Below the pieces are notes generated by a model. It worked only from the letters and a program-made list of their open reading frames with translations. It had not been told where the DNA came from and made no database searches. 64,000 nucleotides of DNA from an uncultured Planctomycetota bacterium (lineage in GTDB: Bacteria > Planctomycetota > Phycisphaerae > Sedimentisphaerales > UBA12454): positions 1 through 64,000 of the forward strand of contig CAINDG010000013.1 of assembly GCA_903847315.1 (NCBI GenBank), given 5' to 3'. The first letter of the stretch is position 1, and every line of letters begins with the position of its first letter. Below, piece by piece: positions 1 to 8,142 of the stretch. The position numbers were made by a program, and so were the translations under genes.

Positions 1-126
1 CAGGTCAGTGTTTATATTGACCAGGAATACAGCGAGGCTTTTGCTTTTGATTGGGATAGTCAATATAGTTCTTACGTTTCGTTCTCGCAGGAAACGCTGT
101 ATATCCGCGACCCGAACGACCCATAG
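1..126 (+). CDS. C-terminal tail of a truncated gene (5' end outside window)
   Basis: Frame 1 is open from the first base to a TAG stop and encodes 41 residues ending in 'ETLYIRDPNDP'. The composition is rich in Ser, Tyr, Phe and Asp, as in secreted or surface proteins, and unlike the basic, low-quality translation of the overlapping ORF at 8..439. The ORF track misses it because the start lies upstream of the window. Function cannot be assigned from 41 residues. I infer that this is the true gene end and that ORF 8..439 is noise running through repeat DNA. Confidence 0.6.
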   Translation, partial: QVSVYIDQEYSEAFAFDWDSQYSSYVSFSQETLYIRDPNDP

Positions 127-654
127 ATATATCCTTCGTGCTTCTTCCGTTCTTCGTGGTAACTCTGGAGTATTTAATCAGTGTAATCAGCGATTAAAAC
201 TTTGTGTCTTAGTGTCTTGGTGGCTATTTTACAAACGCGCAATCGCTACTGCGCGCAAAAGCCCAAAAACCTTAAAAACCCCGGAAAAAAATCCGATTTT
301 TTCCAATTTTAAACGAAAATATTCGAAATCTGTGGCAAAAAATGTCCTCTTTTTGACCCAACTTGCGCGTTTGGCTGAAGAAACTGCGCTTTTGGCTGAA
401 AAAAATCGCCATAACCCTTTATTTCTCAAAATAAAATAAGGAGTTATAGCAAATCAGACAACCTAAACACACAACTTATATCATTTTTCACACCTGTACA
501 GACGCAGGCTGTGCGTCTCTATCTTTTCACTTTTAACTTTTCGCCGTTCGCAACGACAGTCTGCAAAGAGATTTATTGTAATTAGTGTTTTACTTGTTAT
601 AATTCTGCGTTTATTGGTTTTTGTGTAATATTCCTTATTTATCAGGATTAAAGC
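127..654. repeat. Intergenic stretch with dispersed repeat sequence
   Basis: About 530 bases without a convincing gene. Bases 204-225 carry 'GTGTCTTAGTG' followed by a 'CTTGGTGGCTA' half; a near copy lies inverted at 39942-39964. Bases 262-312 hold an A/T-rich run with CCCC/GGGG blocks that loosely resembles 39870-39935 and 40190-40260. Around 353-405 an imperfect tandem of a 'GCGC..TTTGGCTGAA' unit occurs. Near 500-518 'GACGCA..TGTGCGTC' can fold into a small hairpin of a type often dispersed in environmental genomes. ORFs 8..439 and 229..429 are products of this repeat DNA. Confidence 0.55.
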
Positions 655-2136
655 GTGCAGTTTCAGGTTTTTAAAGACGGCAAAATTGTAAAAGACTTTG
701 TGCTTACAGGAGTTACGTTATTTGGCGCCGACAGGATTCCGTTGCGCAGTTCCCGGCACATAGTTTTTAAGGATAACGCAATAGAATGTAAAATGAGGGG
801 TTCCGAACCCGCCGGTTTATCTTTGCTTTGGCCGGTTGAGGGTTTTGGCAATGTGATGTTATATACAACTCGTCTGCCGGAACGTGAGCAGCCATATATA
901 CTTAATGTTGAGCTTGCCCGCGGTAAGCTGATGGAGATTATTACCAAGAAAGAGGATTGGTTGATTTTTGAGCAGACCAATCATTTGGACTACGAAGCCA
1001 AGGAAATCCAGGACCTTTTTATTGAAATGCTCGAAAACATTGGCGAGCCTGCCAAAGCATCTGTAATTGCGGATAAATGCCTTCTCAAGACGCTGCTGTT
1101 CGCAGAGCAGCTTGCCGAACGGTATGCGAATATGCTTTTCGGAGCGAGAATGCAGAATCGCGGCTTTGCCCGCTCCAGTCTGGGTTGCCGAATCGACTCT
1201 TCACGGCTGGACGATAAAGATTATATTAAGGGCGCTTTTGAACTTTTTGCTCATATCACTCTGCCAATCAGTTGGGCCAAAGTCGAAAAAGAAAGAGAAG
1301 AATATGATTTTACCGAAATTGACCATTGTATGGAAATTCTTGGCAAGAAACGGCTGCTCATCAGCGCCGGTCCGCTGCTGAGTTTTTGTCCCGATAGTAT
1401 TCCCGCCTGGCTGCTGAATGGAAAGCACGACTTTGATACCATTCGTGAAGCGAGTTATGATTTTGTTTCAAGGGTCGTAACCAGATACGCGAAATATGTG
1501 CATATATGGCAGGTAATAAGCGGCATAAACGCATATAATTATTTCAAATTTGGTTTCGAGCGCATTCTTGAAATTACCAGGACGGCATGCCTGGCGGCAA
1601 GAGAGGCCGACAATAGAAGCCTTAAAATGATTGATGTCGTTTGTCCATGGGGCGAGTATTACGCTTATGATTCGGATACGATACCGCCGCTGATATATAT
1701 AGATATGGTAACGCAGGCAGGCATAAATTATGACGCAATCGGCGTGCAATTTCTGTTCGGCAAAGACGAGCCGGATATGCACGTTCGCGATATGATGCAG
1801 ATTTCGGCGATGCTCGACCGTTTTATAACGGTTCCCAAGCCGCTGCATATAACGTCCTTCGCTGTGCCGGACAACAACGATACAAAACAGCAGGCGGCTG
1901 AAACAGCAGGCGTATGGCACAAGCCGTGGGACCAGACGATACAAGCGAAATGGATTGAGAGTTTCTGCAGGATTGCCTTCAGCAAACCGTTTGTCAATAC
2001 CATCACCTGCTCGGCTCTTGCGGATAGCGGCGATAAAACAATTGTCGGCGCGGGACTTTTGACCGACGACCTTGAGCCTAAAAAATCGTTTATGGCACTG
2101 GCAAAACTGCAAAAGCAGATTTTACAAAAAGCTTAG
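655..2136 (+). CDS. GH10-like (xylanase-fold) protein, probably catalytically degenerate
   Basis: A 493-residue protein with a GTG start. Residues 1-150 form a beta-rich N-terminal region. Residues ~190-490 follow the layout of glycoside hydrolase family 10: 'YVHIWQVISGINAYNYF' (~281-297) aligns by eye to the acid/base strand (usually 'WDVVNE'), 'TACLAAREAD' to the following helix, 'KPLHITSFAVP' (~395-405) to the nucleophile strand (usually 'ITELDV'), and 'FVNTITCSALAD' to the late 'GVTFWGL' strand. Both catalytic glutamates appear to be replaced (Gly/Ser at the first site, Ser/Phe at the second). No signal peptide is visible, so it may be cytoplasmic. The fold call is by motif only. It could be a binding or structural derivative of GH10. 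Gene 2158 follows after 21 bases. Confidence 0.6.
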   Translation: MQFQVFKDGKIVKDFVLTGVTLFGADRIPLRSSRHIVFKDNAIECKMRGSEPAGLSLLWPVEGFGNVMLYTTRLPEREQPYILNVELARGKLMEIITKKEDWLIFEQTNHLDYEAKEIQDLFIEMLENIGEPAKASVIADKCLLKTLLFAEQLAERYANMLFGARMQNRGFARSSLGCRIDSSRLDDKDYIKGAFELFAHITLPISWAKVEKEREEYDFTEIDHCMEILGKKRLLISAGPLLSFCPDSIPAWLLNGKHDFDTIREASYDFVSRVVTRYAKYVHIWQVISGINAYNYFKFGFERILEITRTACLAAREADNRSLKMIDVVCPWGEYYAYDSDTIPPLIYIDMVTQAGINYDAIGVQFLFGKDEPDMHVRDMMQISAMLDRFITVPKPLHITSFAVPDNNDTKQQAAETAGVWHKPWDQTIQAKWIESFCRIAFSKPFVNTITCSALADSGDKTIVGAGLLTDDLEPKKSFMALAKLQKQILQKA

Positions 2137-2157
2137 AGCCGTCAATTTTTACTTTTT

Positions 2158-2493
2158 ATGGATTATCCAAACAAAGACAATCAGCGGACGATTGGAACGA
2201 TGAGGGCGGCTTTTTTTACAGGTCTGGTTTTGTGCGTTTGTTTTGTTTTTCCGATTTTAAGACATTCTGAAAAGATTGCCTTTTCCGAAATCGATAGTAA
2301 ACTTAATCCGAATATCGCTTCTGTTTACGAACTTGCCGAACTGCCGAGCATAGGACCTGCAAAGGCACAGGCAATTACAGAATACCGCCGGGGCAAGGAA
2401 AAAGCCTTTGAAAACGGCAGCGACCTTGAAAAAGTCAAAGGCATCGGAGAAAAAACCGTCGAAAAAATAGAACAATGGCTTGTTTTTGAATAG
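2158..2493 (+). CDS. ComEA-like helix-hairpin-helix protein
   Basis: 111 residues. A hydrophobic segment at ~18-35 ('FFTGLVLCVCFVFPIL') would anchor the protein in the inner membrane. It is followed by two helix-hairpin-helix DNA-binding motifs: 'NIASVYELAELPSIGPAKAQAITEYR' (~55-78) and 'LEKVKGIGEKTVEKI' near the C-terminus. This is the usual layout of ComEA, the DNA receptor of natural transformation, although small HhH proteins of unknown role share it. A comF homologue is present at 59.6 kb, but no comEC is seen. It lies between the GH10-like gene and a small unknown gene, all on the same strand with gaps under 25 bases, so co-transcription is likely. Confidence 0.7.
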   Translation: MDYPNKDNQRTIGTMRAAFFTGLVLCVCFVFPILRHSEKIAFSEIDSKLNPNIASVYELAELPSIGPAKAQAITEYRRGKEKAFENGSDLEKVKGIGEKTVEKIEQWLVFE

Positions 2494-2501
2494 GCAGATA
2501 A

Positions 2502-2996
2502 ATGGCAGACTGGGAAATACACAGACCGTTAGGTACCTGCACAGGAAGCGGCAGGGCAATTGGGCCGAATGAGGAATTTATCGCCACACTCGTTGAAAGC
2601 GGCGGCAAATTTGAGCGCAAAGATTACAGCAGCGAATACTGGACGGCAAATAAACCCGCCGTTTTCTGCTACTGGAAAAGCGTAATGCCGAAACCCGACC
2701 AGAAGAAAAAAATCTTCATAGACAACGATATGCTTCTGGCGTTTTTCGAGAGACTTGCGAGCGAAACCGATGAGGAAAAAGTTAATTTTAGATTTGTCCT
2801 GACCCTTATCCTGATGCGAAAGAGAATTCTTAAATACGATTCATCGAAAACCGAGGACGGCAAAGAAATATGGACCGTTAAAATCGCCGGCAGAGACGAG
2901 ACAGCCCAGGTAATAAATCCGAAACTTACGGAAGACAAGATAGAACAGTTATCCGAACAATTAGGGCAGATACTTCAAGTTGAATTCAATGGTTAA
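2502..2996 (+). CDS. Conserved hypothetical protein, planctomycete-type
   Basis: 164 residues, soluble, no signal peptide. The start 'MADWEIHRPLGTCTGSGRAI' followed by 'EEFIATLVE' and 'PAVFCYWKS' resembles, from memory, a small family widespread in Planctomycetes and without known function. Cys13 near the N-terminus together with a later Cys could form a metal or redox site, but a full zinc motif is not visible. It starts 8 bases after the HhH gene and its 3' end overlaps the start of the lipoprotein gene, so it belongs to the same transcription unit. No function is assigned. Confidence 0.6.
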   Translation: MADWEIHRPLGTCTGSGRAIGPNEEFIATLVESGGKFERKDYSSEYWTANKPAVFCYWKSVMPKPDQKKKIFIDNDMLLAFFERLASETDEEKVNFRFVLTLILMRKRILKYDSSKTEDGKEIWTVKIAGRDETAQVINPKLTEDKIEQLSEQLGQILQVEFNG

Positions 2997-3810
2997 CAAA
3001 AATCAAAATTGCCGAATCCGCCAGGGGCGGATGTTTTTTTTATTTTTTATTTTCCTTTTTTCGGGTTGCGCGATGCAGAAACGAAGCTGCCCGCCGATAG
3101 CAGCGACATCACAGGCAGAGGCCATTTTAAAAGAATATTCGGCAGGACTGAAACCATTAAAGGCTACAGGAAACTGCACGCTGAGCTACACAAATGAAAA
3201 GGGCGAAACCTTCGCCCAGTCTTTTCCGGTGAGAATCTGGTTTGAAAGTAATAGGAAATTTTGCCTTTATGGCGATGTGATGTTCGACCCGAGGGGGATA
3301 GGTTTTGCTGTAAACGGAGATGATTACTGGACTTACGCAAAACCGTTCGGGACATATGTTACGGGGAAAGTCAATACGACCAGCGGGGATTATTTTTCCA
3401 ACCCATCAGTATTAGTTGATTTTTTAGAGCCGCTCGGCGGCAACTATTCTGAAATCGTATTGGCAGAGGCAAAGGATGATAGTATCCTGATATGCAGAGA
3501 AGGCCCCGGCTGTATCAGTAAAAAGATTTACATCGGCAGGTGCGGCAGAACTGTAAAGAAAATTGAATATTTTAATTGCGCCGAGAAACCCGCTCTTATT
3601 GTTGAAGCTGATGAATATAAAAACGTAACGGGCGAAAATTTTTCTTTTCCGCGTAAGTTAATTTACAGATATTCCGAAGGTCAGAAAAATGACCGGCACC
3701 TGATGCAGATTAAACTTGATTCGGTACAATACTGGAAGCAGCAGCCGCAGCAGGTCAAGGCGCTGTTTACTCCGCCGGACGCAAATAGCATCAAAAAGGA
3801 GACAAAGTAA
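2989..3810 (+). CDS. Predicted lipoprotein, LolA/DUF4292-like
   Basis: About 273 residues from ATG 2989; the track opens at an in-frame TTG at 2980. A basic N-terminus and a hydrophobic core ending in the lipobox 'LFSGC' mark a signal-peptidase II substrate. The body ('LKATGNCTLSYTNEKGE', 'RIWFESNRKFCLYGDV', 'GIGFAVNGDDYWTYAKP') has the curved beta-sheet pattern seen in outer-membrane lipoprotein carriers and DUF4292-type proteins; this is a fold impression only. A short palindrome (ATCCGCC-AGG-GGCGGAT, 3016-3032) lies inside the first codons, directly before a possible alternative ATG at 3031. The stop overlaps the next start (TAATG). Confidence 0.6.
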   Translation: MVNKNQNCRIRQGRMFFLFFIFLFSGCAMQKRSCPPIAATSQAEAILKEYSAGLKPLKATGNCTLSYTNEKGETFAQSFPVRIWFESNRKFCLYGDVMFDPRGIGFAVNGDDYWTYAKPFGTYVTGKVNTTSGDYFSNPSVLVDFLEPLGGNYSEIVLAEAKDDSILICREGPGCISKKIYIGRCGRTVKKIEYFNCAEKPALIVEADEYKNVTGENFSFPRKLIYRYSEGQKNDRHLMQIKLDSVQYWKQQPQQVKALFTPPDANSIKKETK

Positions 3811-4703
3811 TGGCGAAAAAAAGTCTTAAACAGAAATTATCCGATGGGTTATTGCTCCTCGATGGCGCAATGGGCACACAATTAATGGCTCGCGGGATTG
3901 GGGCTGGCAGATGTAATGAGATGCTCAATATCGAATCGCCAAACCTTATTCTCGATATACACCGCGATTATTTCAATGCCGGAATCGATGCGGTTTATAC
4001 AAATACGTTCGGCGCAAATGAAATTACACTGGCTCGTCATAATTTGGCTGATAAAGCCGAGCAGATAAACCGCGCAGCAGTTGAAATCGCAAGAAAAGCG
4101 GCTGGAAGCGAAAGATACGTTATAGGCGATATAGGGCCTTGCGGCGAATTTTTAAAACCGCTTGGAACTCTTGAGCCGGCAAGACTTAAGGGCGTATATG
4201 CCAAACAGGCAAAGGCGCTTTGCGACGGCGGCGTGGACGGATTTATAGTTGAAACCTTTATGGCAGTTGACGAGGCGAAAGTCGCTGCCCAGGCTGTAAA
4301 ATCTGTTTGTTCTTTGCCGGTATTTGTGTCACTTGCTTTCGATGCGGCCGGAAATGATTTTAGGACAATGATGGGAGCAAGCGTTGAAATGGTTATATCA
4401 GAATTTTCAGCGATAGGAGTTGATGCAATCGGTTTTAACTGCGGTACGTTGAAGATGGAACAATATTTGCAGTTAGCACAGAAGTTCGCAAAATTACTTG
4501 CCGGGAAAAATATTTCACTGATTGCAAAGCCCAATGGCGGAAAGCCGGAATTGGTTAACGGTAAGGCGGTATATAAACTCTCCGATAAGGATTTTGGCGA
4601 CTGGCTCCAAAAGATACATAAAGCAGGGGCGGCATTAGTCGGCGGCTGCTGCGGAACTACGCCAAAACATATCGCAGCGGCAGAAAAGAGATTGAGGCAA
4701 TGA
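3810..4703 (+). CDS. Homocysteine S-methyltransferase family protein
   Basis: 297 residues, matching the single TIM-barrel homocysteine S-methyltransferase domain (N-terminal module of MetH, or stand-alone BHMT/MmuM type). Near the N-terminus, 'LLLDGAMGTQL' is the family signature. The three zinc-binding cysteines are visible as 'GFNCGT' (~210) and the 'GGCCGT' motif (~278-283), so the enzyme should be active in transferring a methyl group to homocysteine. The cobalamin-binding and other MetH modules are absent, so it is either a stand-alone enzyme or partners with separate subunits. The start overlaps the lipoprotein stop by one base and the stop overlaps the next ATG by four, which indicates translational coupling. 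Confidence 0.85.
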   Translation: MAKKSLKQKLSDGLLLLDGAMGTQLMARGIGAGRCNEMLNIESPNLILDIHRDYFNAGIDAVYTNTFGANEITLARHNLADKAEQINRAAVEIARKAAGSERYVIGDIGPCGEFLKPLGTLEPARLKGVYAKQAKALCDGGVDGFIVETFMAVDEAKVAAQAVKSVCSLPVFVSLAFDAAGNDFRTMMGASVEMVISEFSAIGVDAIGFNCGTLKMEQYLQLAQKFAKLLAGKNISLIAKPNGGKPELVNGKAVYKLSDKDFGDWLQKIHKAGAALVGGCCGTTPKHIAAAEKRLRQ

Positions 4704-5875
4704 AATCGACAGTACTATCAGTCTTGTTTGTGTTTTTGTTATTTGTTGTGTTGCTTGCCTCGACTGCTCAAGCGGATTCTATGCTTCGAGGAGCATTTTT
4801 CAATCCTAAAGTATCAGGAGGATGGTGGCAGGCGATAGTGTGCTATGATGTATATAGAAATGAAGTGAACAAAGAATTATCCGAGTTGGTTGATAAGACA
4901 GGTATAAATTTTATAGATATACAGGTTTTAATACCACAGACCTTGAAGACACCGAAAGTCCCCCCATCTGACCCGAATGCCCCTATTTCAAGTTGGGCAA
5001 ATATGCGCACAATGAACAATCTGGTTGACTTCCTCGATTATTGTTATAGCAAAAACGTGAGTGTTGAAATAGATTTAGCCAATAATATGTGGATTCCATA
5101 CACTGTTGATCCGAACCACCACATAGCCAACGAAAAATGGTGGCCTGTACCAGATAATGATCCGTGGACAGAATCTATCATCTGGTATACTCAAATAATT
5201 GAATATGTTGAAAAAAATGTTAAAGACAAGAGAGCTATTGTTCTTTGGGATATGTTTGGAAATTATCAATACGGCGGGGCAGAACCAGTTTTGTGGGATA
5301 CTCCATGGAACCCTAAAATAAAGGTATACACTGAAAGATTTGTAAAAAAGGTATGGCCGCATTTCTATAGAGCCGGAGAAAGACCAAAAGGGGCGCCAAT
5401 ATTGCTTCCTATTTTAGCTGGAAAGGAAGCGACGCCAAGTTATAGACTGAGTGGGTTTCGCAACCTTAAGAAATGGCTTGTTTATGACTTAAATATGCCG
5501 CCGGACTATTGGATTATGTCAACTTATGTTAAATCTGATCCTGCCGCGGATGGATTCTACTATCTCAAACACATAGTTGAAATTTTAGGAAGGAAAAACG
5601 CCAATAAAATTATTTCAACTGATTTTAAAGGTCCCGGTCATGAAAATGATGATCCGCCAGGAGTAATTGATAGAAGCAATTTGACCGGTCCGGAAATGTT
5701 ACAATGGCATTTTAATAAAGCCAAAGAATATGGATTTGCCGGATGGTGGTGGTGGGCCTATAGGGATGGTGCTACGCCCAATGGTACTCCTGCTTACTGG
5801 GGCATTAGAGACGACAAGGATAATTGGAGGGAGGATCTTGTAAAAGTTATTGCTCAACAGAAACAAGCCAAATAA
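4700..5875 (+). CDS. Secreted protein, possibly glycoside-hydrolase-like TIM barrel
   Basis: 391 residues with a clear Sec signal peptide (~1-25, ending 'STAQA'). The mature part alternates strand and helix blocks: 'INFIDIQVLIPQ', 'VSVEIDLANNMW', 'RAIVLWDMFGNYQYGG', 'KIISTDFKGPGHEN', and near the end 'YGFAGWWWWAYRDG'. The late tryptophan-rich strand and 'VLWDMFGN' are reminiscent of clan GH-A enzymes, but I cannot place catalytic residues or a family. Base composition is more AT-rich than the upstream genes although its start overlaps the methyltransferase stop (ATGA). The function is open; a carbohydrate-active role is inferred only from the fold impression and the secretion signal. Confidence 0.5.
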   Translation: MKSTVLSVLFVFLLFVVLLASTAQADSMLRGAFFNPKVSGGWWQAIVCYDVYRNEVNKELSELVDKTGINFIDIQVLIPQTLKTPKVPPSDPNAPISSWANMRTMNNLVDFLDYCYSKNVSVEIDLANNMWIPYTVDPNHHIANEKWWPVPDNDPWTESIIWYTQIIEYVEKNVKDKRAIVLWDMFGNYQYGGAEPVLWDTPWNPKIKVYTERFVKKVWPHFYRAGERPKGAPILLPILAGKEATPSYRLSGFRNLKKWLVYDLNMPPDYWIMSTYVKSDPAADGFYYLKHIVEILGRKNANKIISTDFKGPGHENDDPPGVIDRSNLTGPEMLQWHFNKAKEYGFAGWWWWAYRDGATPNGTPAYWGIRDDKDNWREDLVKVIAQQKQAK

Positions 5876-5939
5876 TATTGGCTGGCACGGTCAAAAGTAA
5901 AAAGTCGAAACTGAAAATTTTTTGACAGGGAGATAGAAA

Positions 5940-6008
5940 ATGAATCCCGCACCTTCTCTGAAATCTCGAATTTCTAAAAGATGCGGGCTTTGCAGAATAG
6001 TCGAATAA
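5940..6008 (+). CDS. Putative 22-residue leader peptide ORF upstream of the SYLF gene
   Basis: An ATG at 5940 has a good Shine-Dalgarno (AGGGAG, 5927-5932, 7-base spacing) and opens 22 codons beginning 'MNPAPSLKSR' and ending with a TAA at 6006. Codons 3-6 overlap the 5' arm of a 14-base inverted repeat whose other arm covers the ribosome site and start codon of the next gene (6044-6057). Translation here would affect which RNA structure forms. The ORF is too short to prove coding by composition; the support is the SD, the spacing and the position in the inverted repeat. Confidence 0.4.
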   Translation: MNPAPSLKSRISKRCGLCRIVE

Positions 6009-6057
6009 TATTTTAATCAGATTCAAAATAAATTGAATAAGAAAGAAGGTGCGGGAT
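5944..6057 (+). promoter_or_regulatory. Candidate two-state RNA leader masking the SYLF ribosome site
   Basis: Bases 5944-5957 (ATCCCGCACCTTCT) are the exact reverse complement of 6044-6057 (AGAAGGTGCGGGAT), which contains the Shine-Dalgarno and the first two bases of the ATG at 6056. Pairing would block initiation. The same 5' arm can instead pair locally with 5978-5987 (AAGATGCGGG; nine pairs with one C-A mismatch), leaving the ribosome site free. The two states exclude each other. This is read directly from the sequence; regulation is inference. Confidence 0.5.
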
Positions 6058-6622
6058 GAAAACGATAGAAATAAGTTTGATATGTTTTTTTGCTTCTATG
6101 CTAATGGTGTGCGGATGCGAGGTTGCGCCAAAGGAACCCGAAGGCAAAGCATCGCTGGCGTCAAAGGCGGATGAAGCTATCGCTATTATGAAGGCAAAAG
6201 ACAAGAGCATCCAGAAATTCTTTGATAAATCCTACGGATACGCTGTGCTGCCGAAGGTTTTTAAGGTTGCTCTTTTGGCGGGCGGGGCTTACGGCAAGGG
6301 CGAAGTCTATGAGCAGGGAACAATGGTCGGCTACTGCGATATAACACAGCTAAGCGGAGGACTATCAGTCGGCGGCGAATTTTTCCGTGAGATAATCTTT
6401 TTCAGGGACAAGAAAGATTTGGACAAGTTCAAGACCGATGAATATGCGTTCTCCGCACAGGTAACAGGCGTAGCTATTGTCTGGGGCGCGGCCGCGAAAA
6501 CGGATTATAAAGATGGTATGGCGGTGTTTATTATGACAGACGCAGGCGTAATGGTTGACGCATCATTAGGCGGCCAGAAGTTCAATTATGAACAGAAGGT
6601 TGTTTTAAAGAAAGTTCAATAA
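6056..6622 (+). CDS. SYLF (Ysc84-type) domain lipoprotein
   Basis: 188 residues. The signal 'ISLICFFASMLMVCGC' ends in a lipobox-like cysteine (about residue 20), so lipid anchoring is likely. From ~40 to the end it matches the SYLF/Ysc84 lipid-binding domain: 'YGYAVLPKVFKVALLAGGAYGKGEVY', 'LSGGLSVGGEFFREIIFF', 'EYAFSAQVTGVAIVWGAAA', and 'GMAVFIMTDAGVMVDASLGGQKFNY'. Bacterial members are periplasmic or outer-membrane proteins of poorly known function, often stress-linked. The start is fixed by the strong SD 'GAAGGTG' just upstream, and that SD lies inside the inverted repeat described separately. Convergent with waaA, 7 bases away. Confidence 0.8.
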   Translation: MKTIEISLICFFASMLMVCGCEVAPKEPEGKASLASKADEAIAIMKAKDKSIQKFFDKSYGYAVLPKVFKVALLAGGAYGKGEVYEQGTMVGYCDITQLSGGLSVGGEFFREIIFFRDKKDLDKFKTDEYAFSAQVTGVAIVWGAAAKTDYKDGMAVFIMTDAGVMVDASLGGQKFNYEQKVVLKKVQ

Positions 6623-6629
6623 TAGTTTT

Positions 6630-7919
6630 TTACTTTTTCAGCAGGGCAAGAATGGCGGCGACGGTTTTTTGTGTTGCGCCCTGATTTTCTTTTATGACTT
6701 GCTGGCCGTTGTGGGCGATTTTTCGGGCGAATTGGGGTTCATCAAGGTATTTTTGAACTGTCCGGCAAAGTTTCTTTTCATCTTTTACTTCAATGGCTCC
6801 TTCTGCCAGCAGAAGCGCCTTGACGGCCTCTTTGAAGTTGAAGGTGTGCGGGCCGAATATTGTGCATTTGCCCATCGCGGCCGATTCCATCATATCTGAG
6901 CCGCCCATCGGCACAAGACTTCTGCCGACAAATACGATTGTCGCAAGAGAATAAAATTTTCTCAAATCGCCCATAGTGTCGCCGAGGATTACGGTATTTT
7001 GATTTGCTATTTTTTCCTGAGAATTTTTTATTTGGCCGTATCTTGCCAATTCAAAACCTGATTGCGTGATAAGGTCTGCGACTTCGTCGAACCGTTCAGG
7101 CTTGCGGGGGACAATTGCCAAACGAAGATTGTTGTATTTTGTCTCTTGTTTTAATGTTTTAAATACGTCGAGTATGATTTTTTCTTCCTTTGGTCCTGTG
7201 CCGCCTGCGACCCATAATTGCTGATTTGCGATATTAAGCTGTTCGGCGAGTTTGTCGGCTCCTTCGACTTTTTCGGTTATCTGGGCGGTATCGTATTTTA
7301 AACTGCCGGTGACGATGGTTGTCTTGCTGTGTCCGCCGAGTGCAAGGAAACGCTCGGCATATTCTTTATTCTGTGCAAGGAAGAGCGAGACCTTTTTAAA
7401 AGTGGGTTTTACGAAAAACTTGACAAGGCTGTATCTTGGGAAACTTCTATCGCTGATTCTGCCATTGACAACGACGACGGGGATATTCAGCCGATATGCC
7501 CTTGAAGTGAAATTCGGCCAGACCTCAAGCTCCATCAGCAGGCATATATCCGGCTTTAATCTTTTAAATGCACGATGTACGATGAAAGAAAAATCGAACG
7601 GGAAATAAAACACCTTCAATTCGCTGCCGTACAGTTTGCGGGCCTGTTCTATTCCGGTATCGGTGGTTACGCTGATGATTATTTCGTAATCAGGCAGGTT
7701 TTTTTTAAGCTCAGATACAATTGTTTTTGTTGCGTTGACTTCGCCGACGCTGACGGCGTGAATCCAGATGCATTTTTTATCGGGGAAATTTCGGCGGACT
7801 TTGCCTAATCTTTCGCTCCAGCCCTGTCTGTAACGGTTATGCATAATAACTCTGTACAGGATTTTCGGGCTGATTACGATAAGCGCAAGAAGATAAATAA
7901 AGTCGTTAAGACATTTCAT
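6630..7919 (-). CDS. waaA: 3-deoxy-D-manno-octulosonic acid (Kdo) transferase
   Basis: About 429 residues from the ATG at 7919; the track starts at an in-frame TTG at 7931. It has an N-terminal membrane segment (~8-25), the Kdo transferase signature 'KCIWIHAVSVGEVNA', then 'EIIISVTTDTGIEQARKLYG', 'KPDICLLMELEVWPNF' and the GT30 nucleotide-sugar region 'VFVGRSLVPMGGSDMMESAAMGKCTIFGPHTFNFKEAV'. It transfers Kdo from CMP-Kdo to lipid A precursor at the inner membrane, which supports a true LPS-bearing outer membrane together with lpxK and the heptose genes at 23-31 kb. It is solitary here, downstream of tRNA-Arg on the same strand. Confidence 0.92.
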   Translation of the reverse strand: MKCLNDFIYLLALIVISPKILYRVIMHNRYRQGWSERLGKVRRNFPDKKCIWIHAVSVGEVNATKTIVSELKKNLPDYEIIISVTTDTGIEQARKLYGSELKVFYFPFDFSFIVHRAFKRLKPDICLLMELEVWPNFTSRAYRLNIPVVVVNGRISDRSFPRYSLVKFFVKPTFKKVSLFLAQNKEYAERFLALGGHSKTTIVTGSLKYDTAQITEKVEGADKLAEQLNIANQQLWVAGGTGPKEEKIILDVFKTLKQETKYNNLRLAIVPRKPERFDEVADLITQSGFELARYGQIKNSQEKIANQNTVILGDTMGDLRKFYSLATIVFVGRSLVPMGGSDMMESAAMGKCTIFGPHTFNFKEAVKALLLAEGAIEVKDEKKLCRTVQKYLDEPQFARKIAHNGQQVIKENQGATQKTVAAILALLKK

Positions 7920-7949
7920 TTTTGACGTCAATTGCCTTTAAAATATAAA

Positions 7950-8023
7950 TGCGCCCGAAGGGATTCGAACCCCTGACCTACGGATTAGAAATCCGTTGCT
8001 CTATCCAGCTGAGCTACGGGCGC
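7950..8023 (-). tRNA. tRNA-Arg (anticodon TCT)
   Basis: The reverse complement folds as a 74-base cloverleaf: acceptor GCGCCCG/CGGGCGC, D-arm with 'TAGCTCAGCTGGATAGAGC', anticodon stem ACGGA/TCCGT with loop containing TCT, T-arm 'GGGGTTCGAATCCC', discriminator A. CCA is not encoded. It reads AGA codons. Confidence 0.95.
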
Positions 8024-8142
8024 AACAGCCTTTAAGTACTTATAATATAAGCATCTTTCGCTGGTTTTGTCAACTTTTGAAATGGCTAAAAAATATACAA
8101 AAATGTCAATTATCGGCAAAATTGCACCAATTAAAATTTTTA

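Noticed and set aside
8-439. 143-residue ORF at the left end
   Set aside because: It overlaps the frame-1 gene tail (1-126), runs through dispersed repeats and has the composition of non-coding translation.
1468-2112. 214-residue minus-strand ORF
   Set aside because: Antisense shadow of the GH10-like gene; no SD and no protein-like pattern.
5922-5927. Perfect TTGACA as -35 box of the SYLF gene
   Set aside because: No acceptable -10 box lies 16-18 bases downstream; the sequence there is the leader SD and ORF start.
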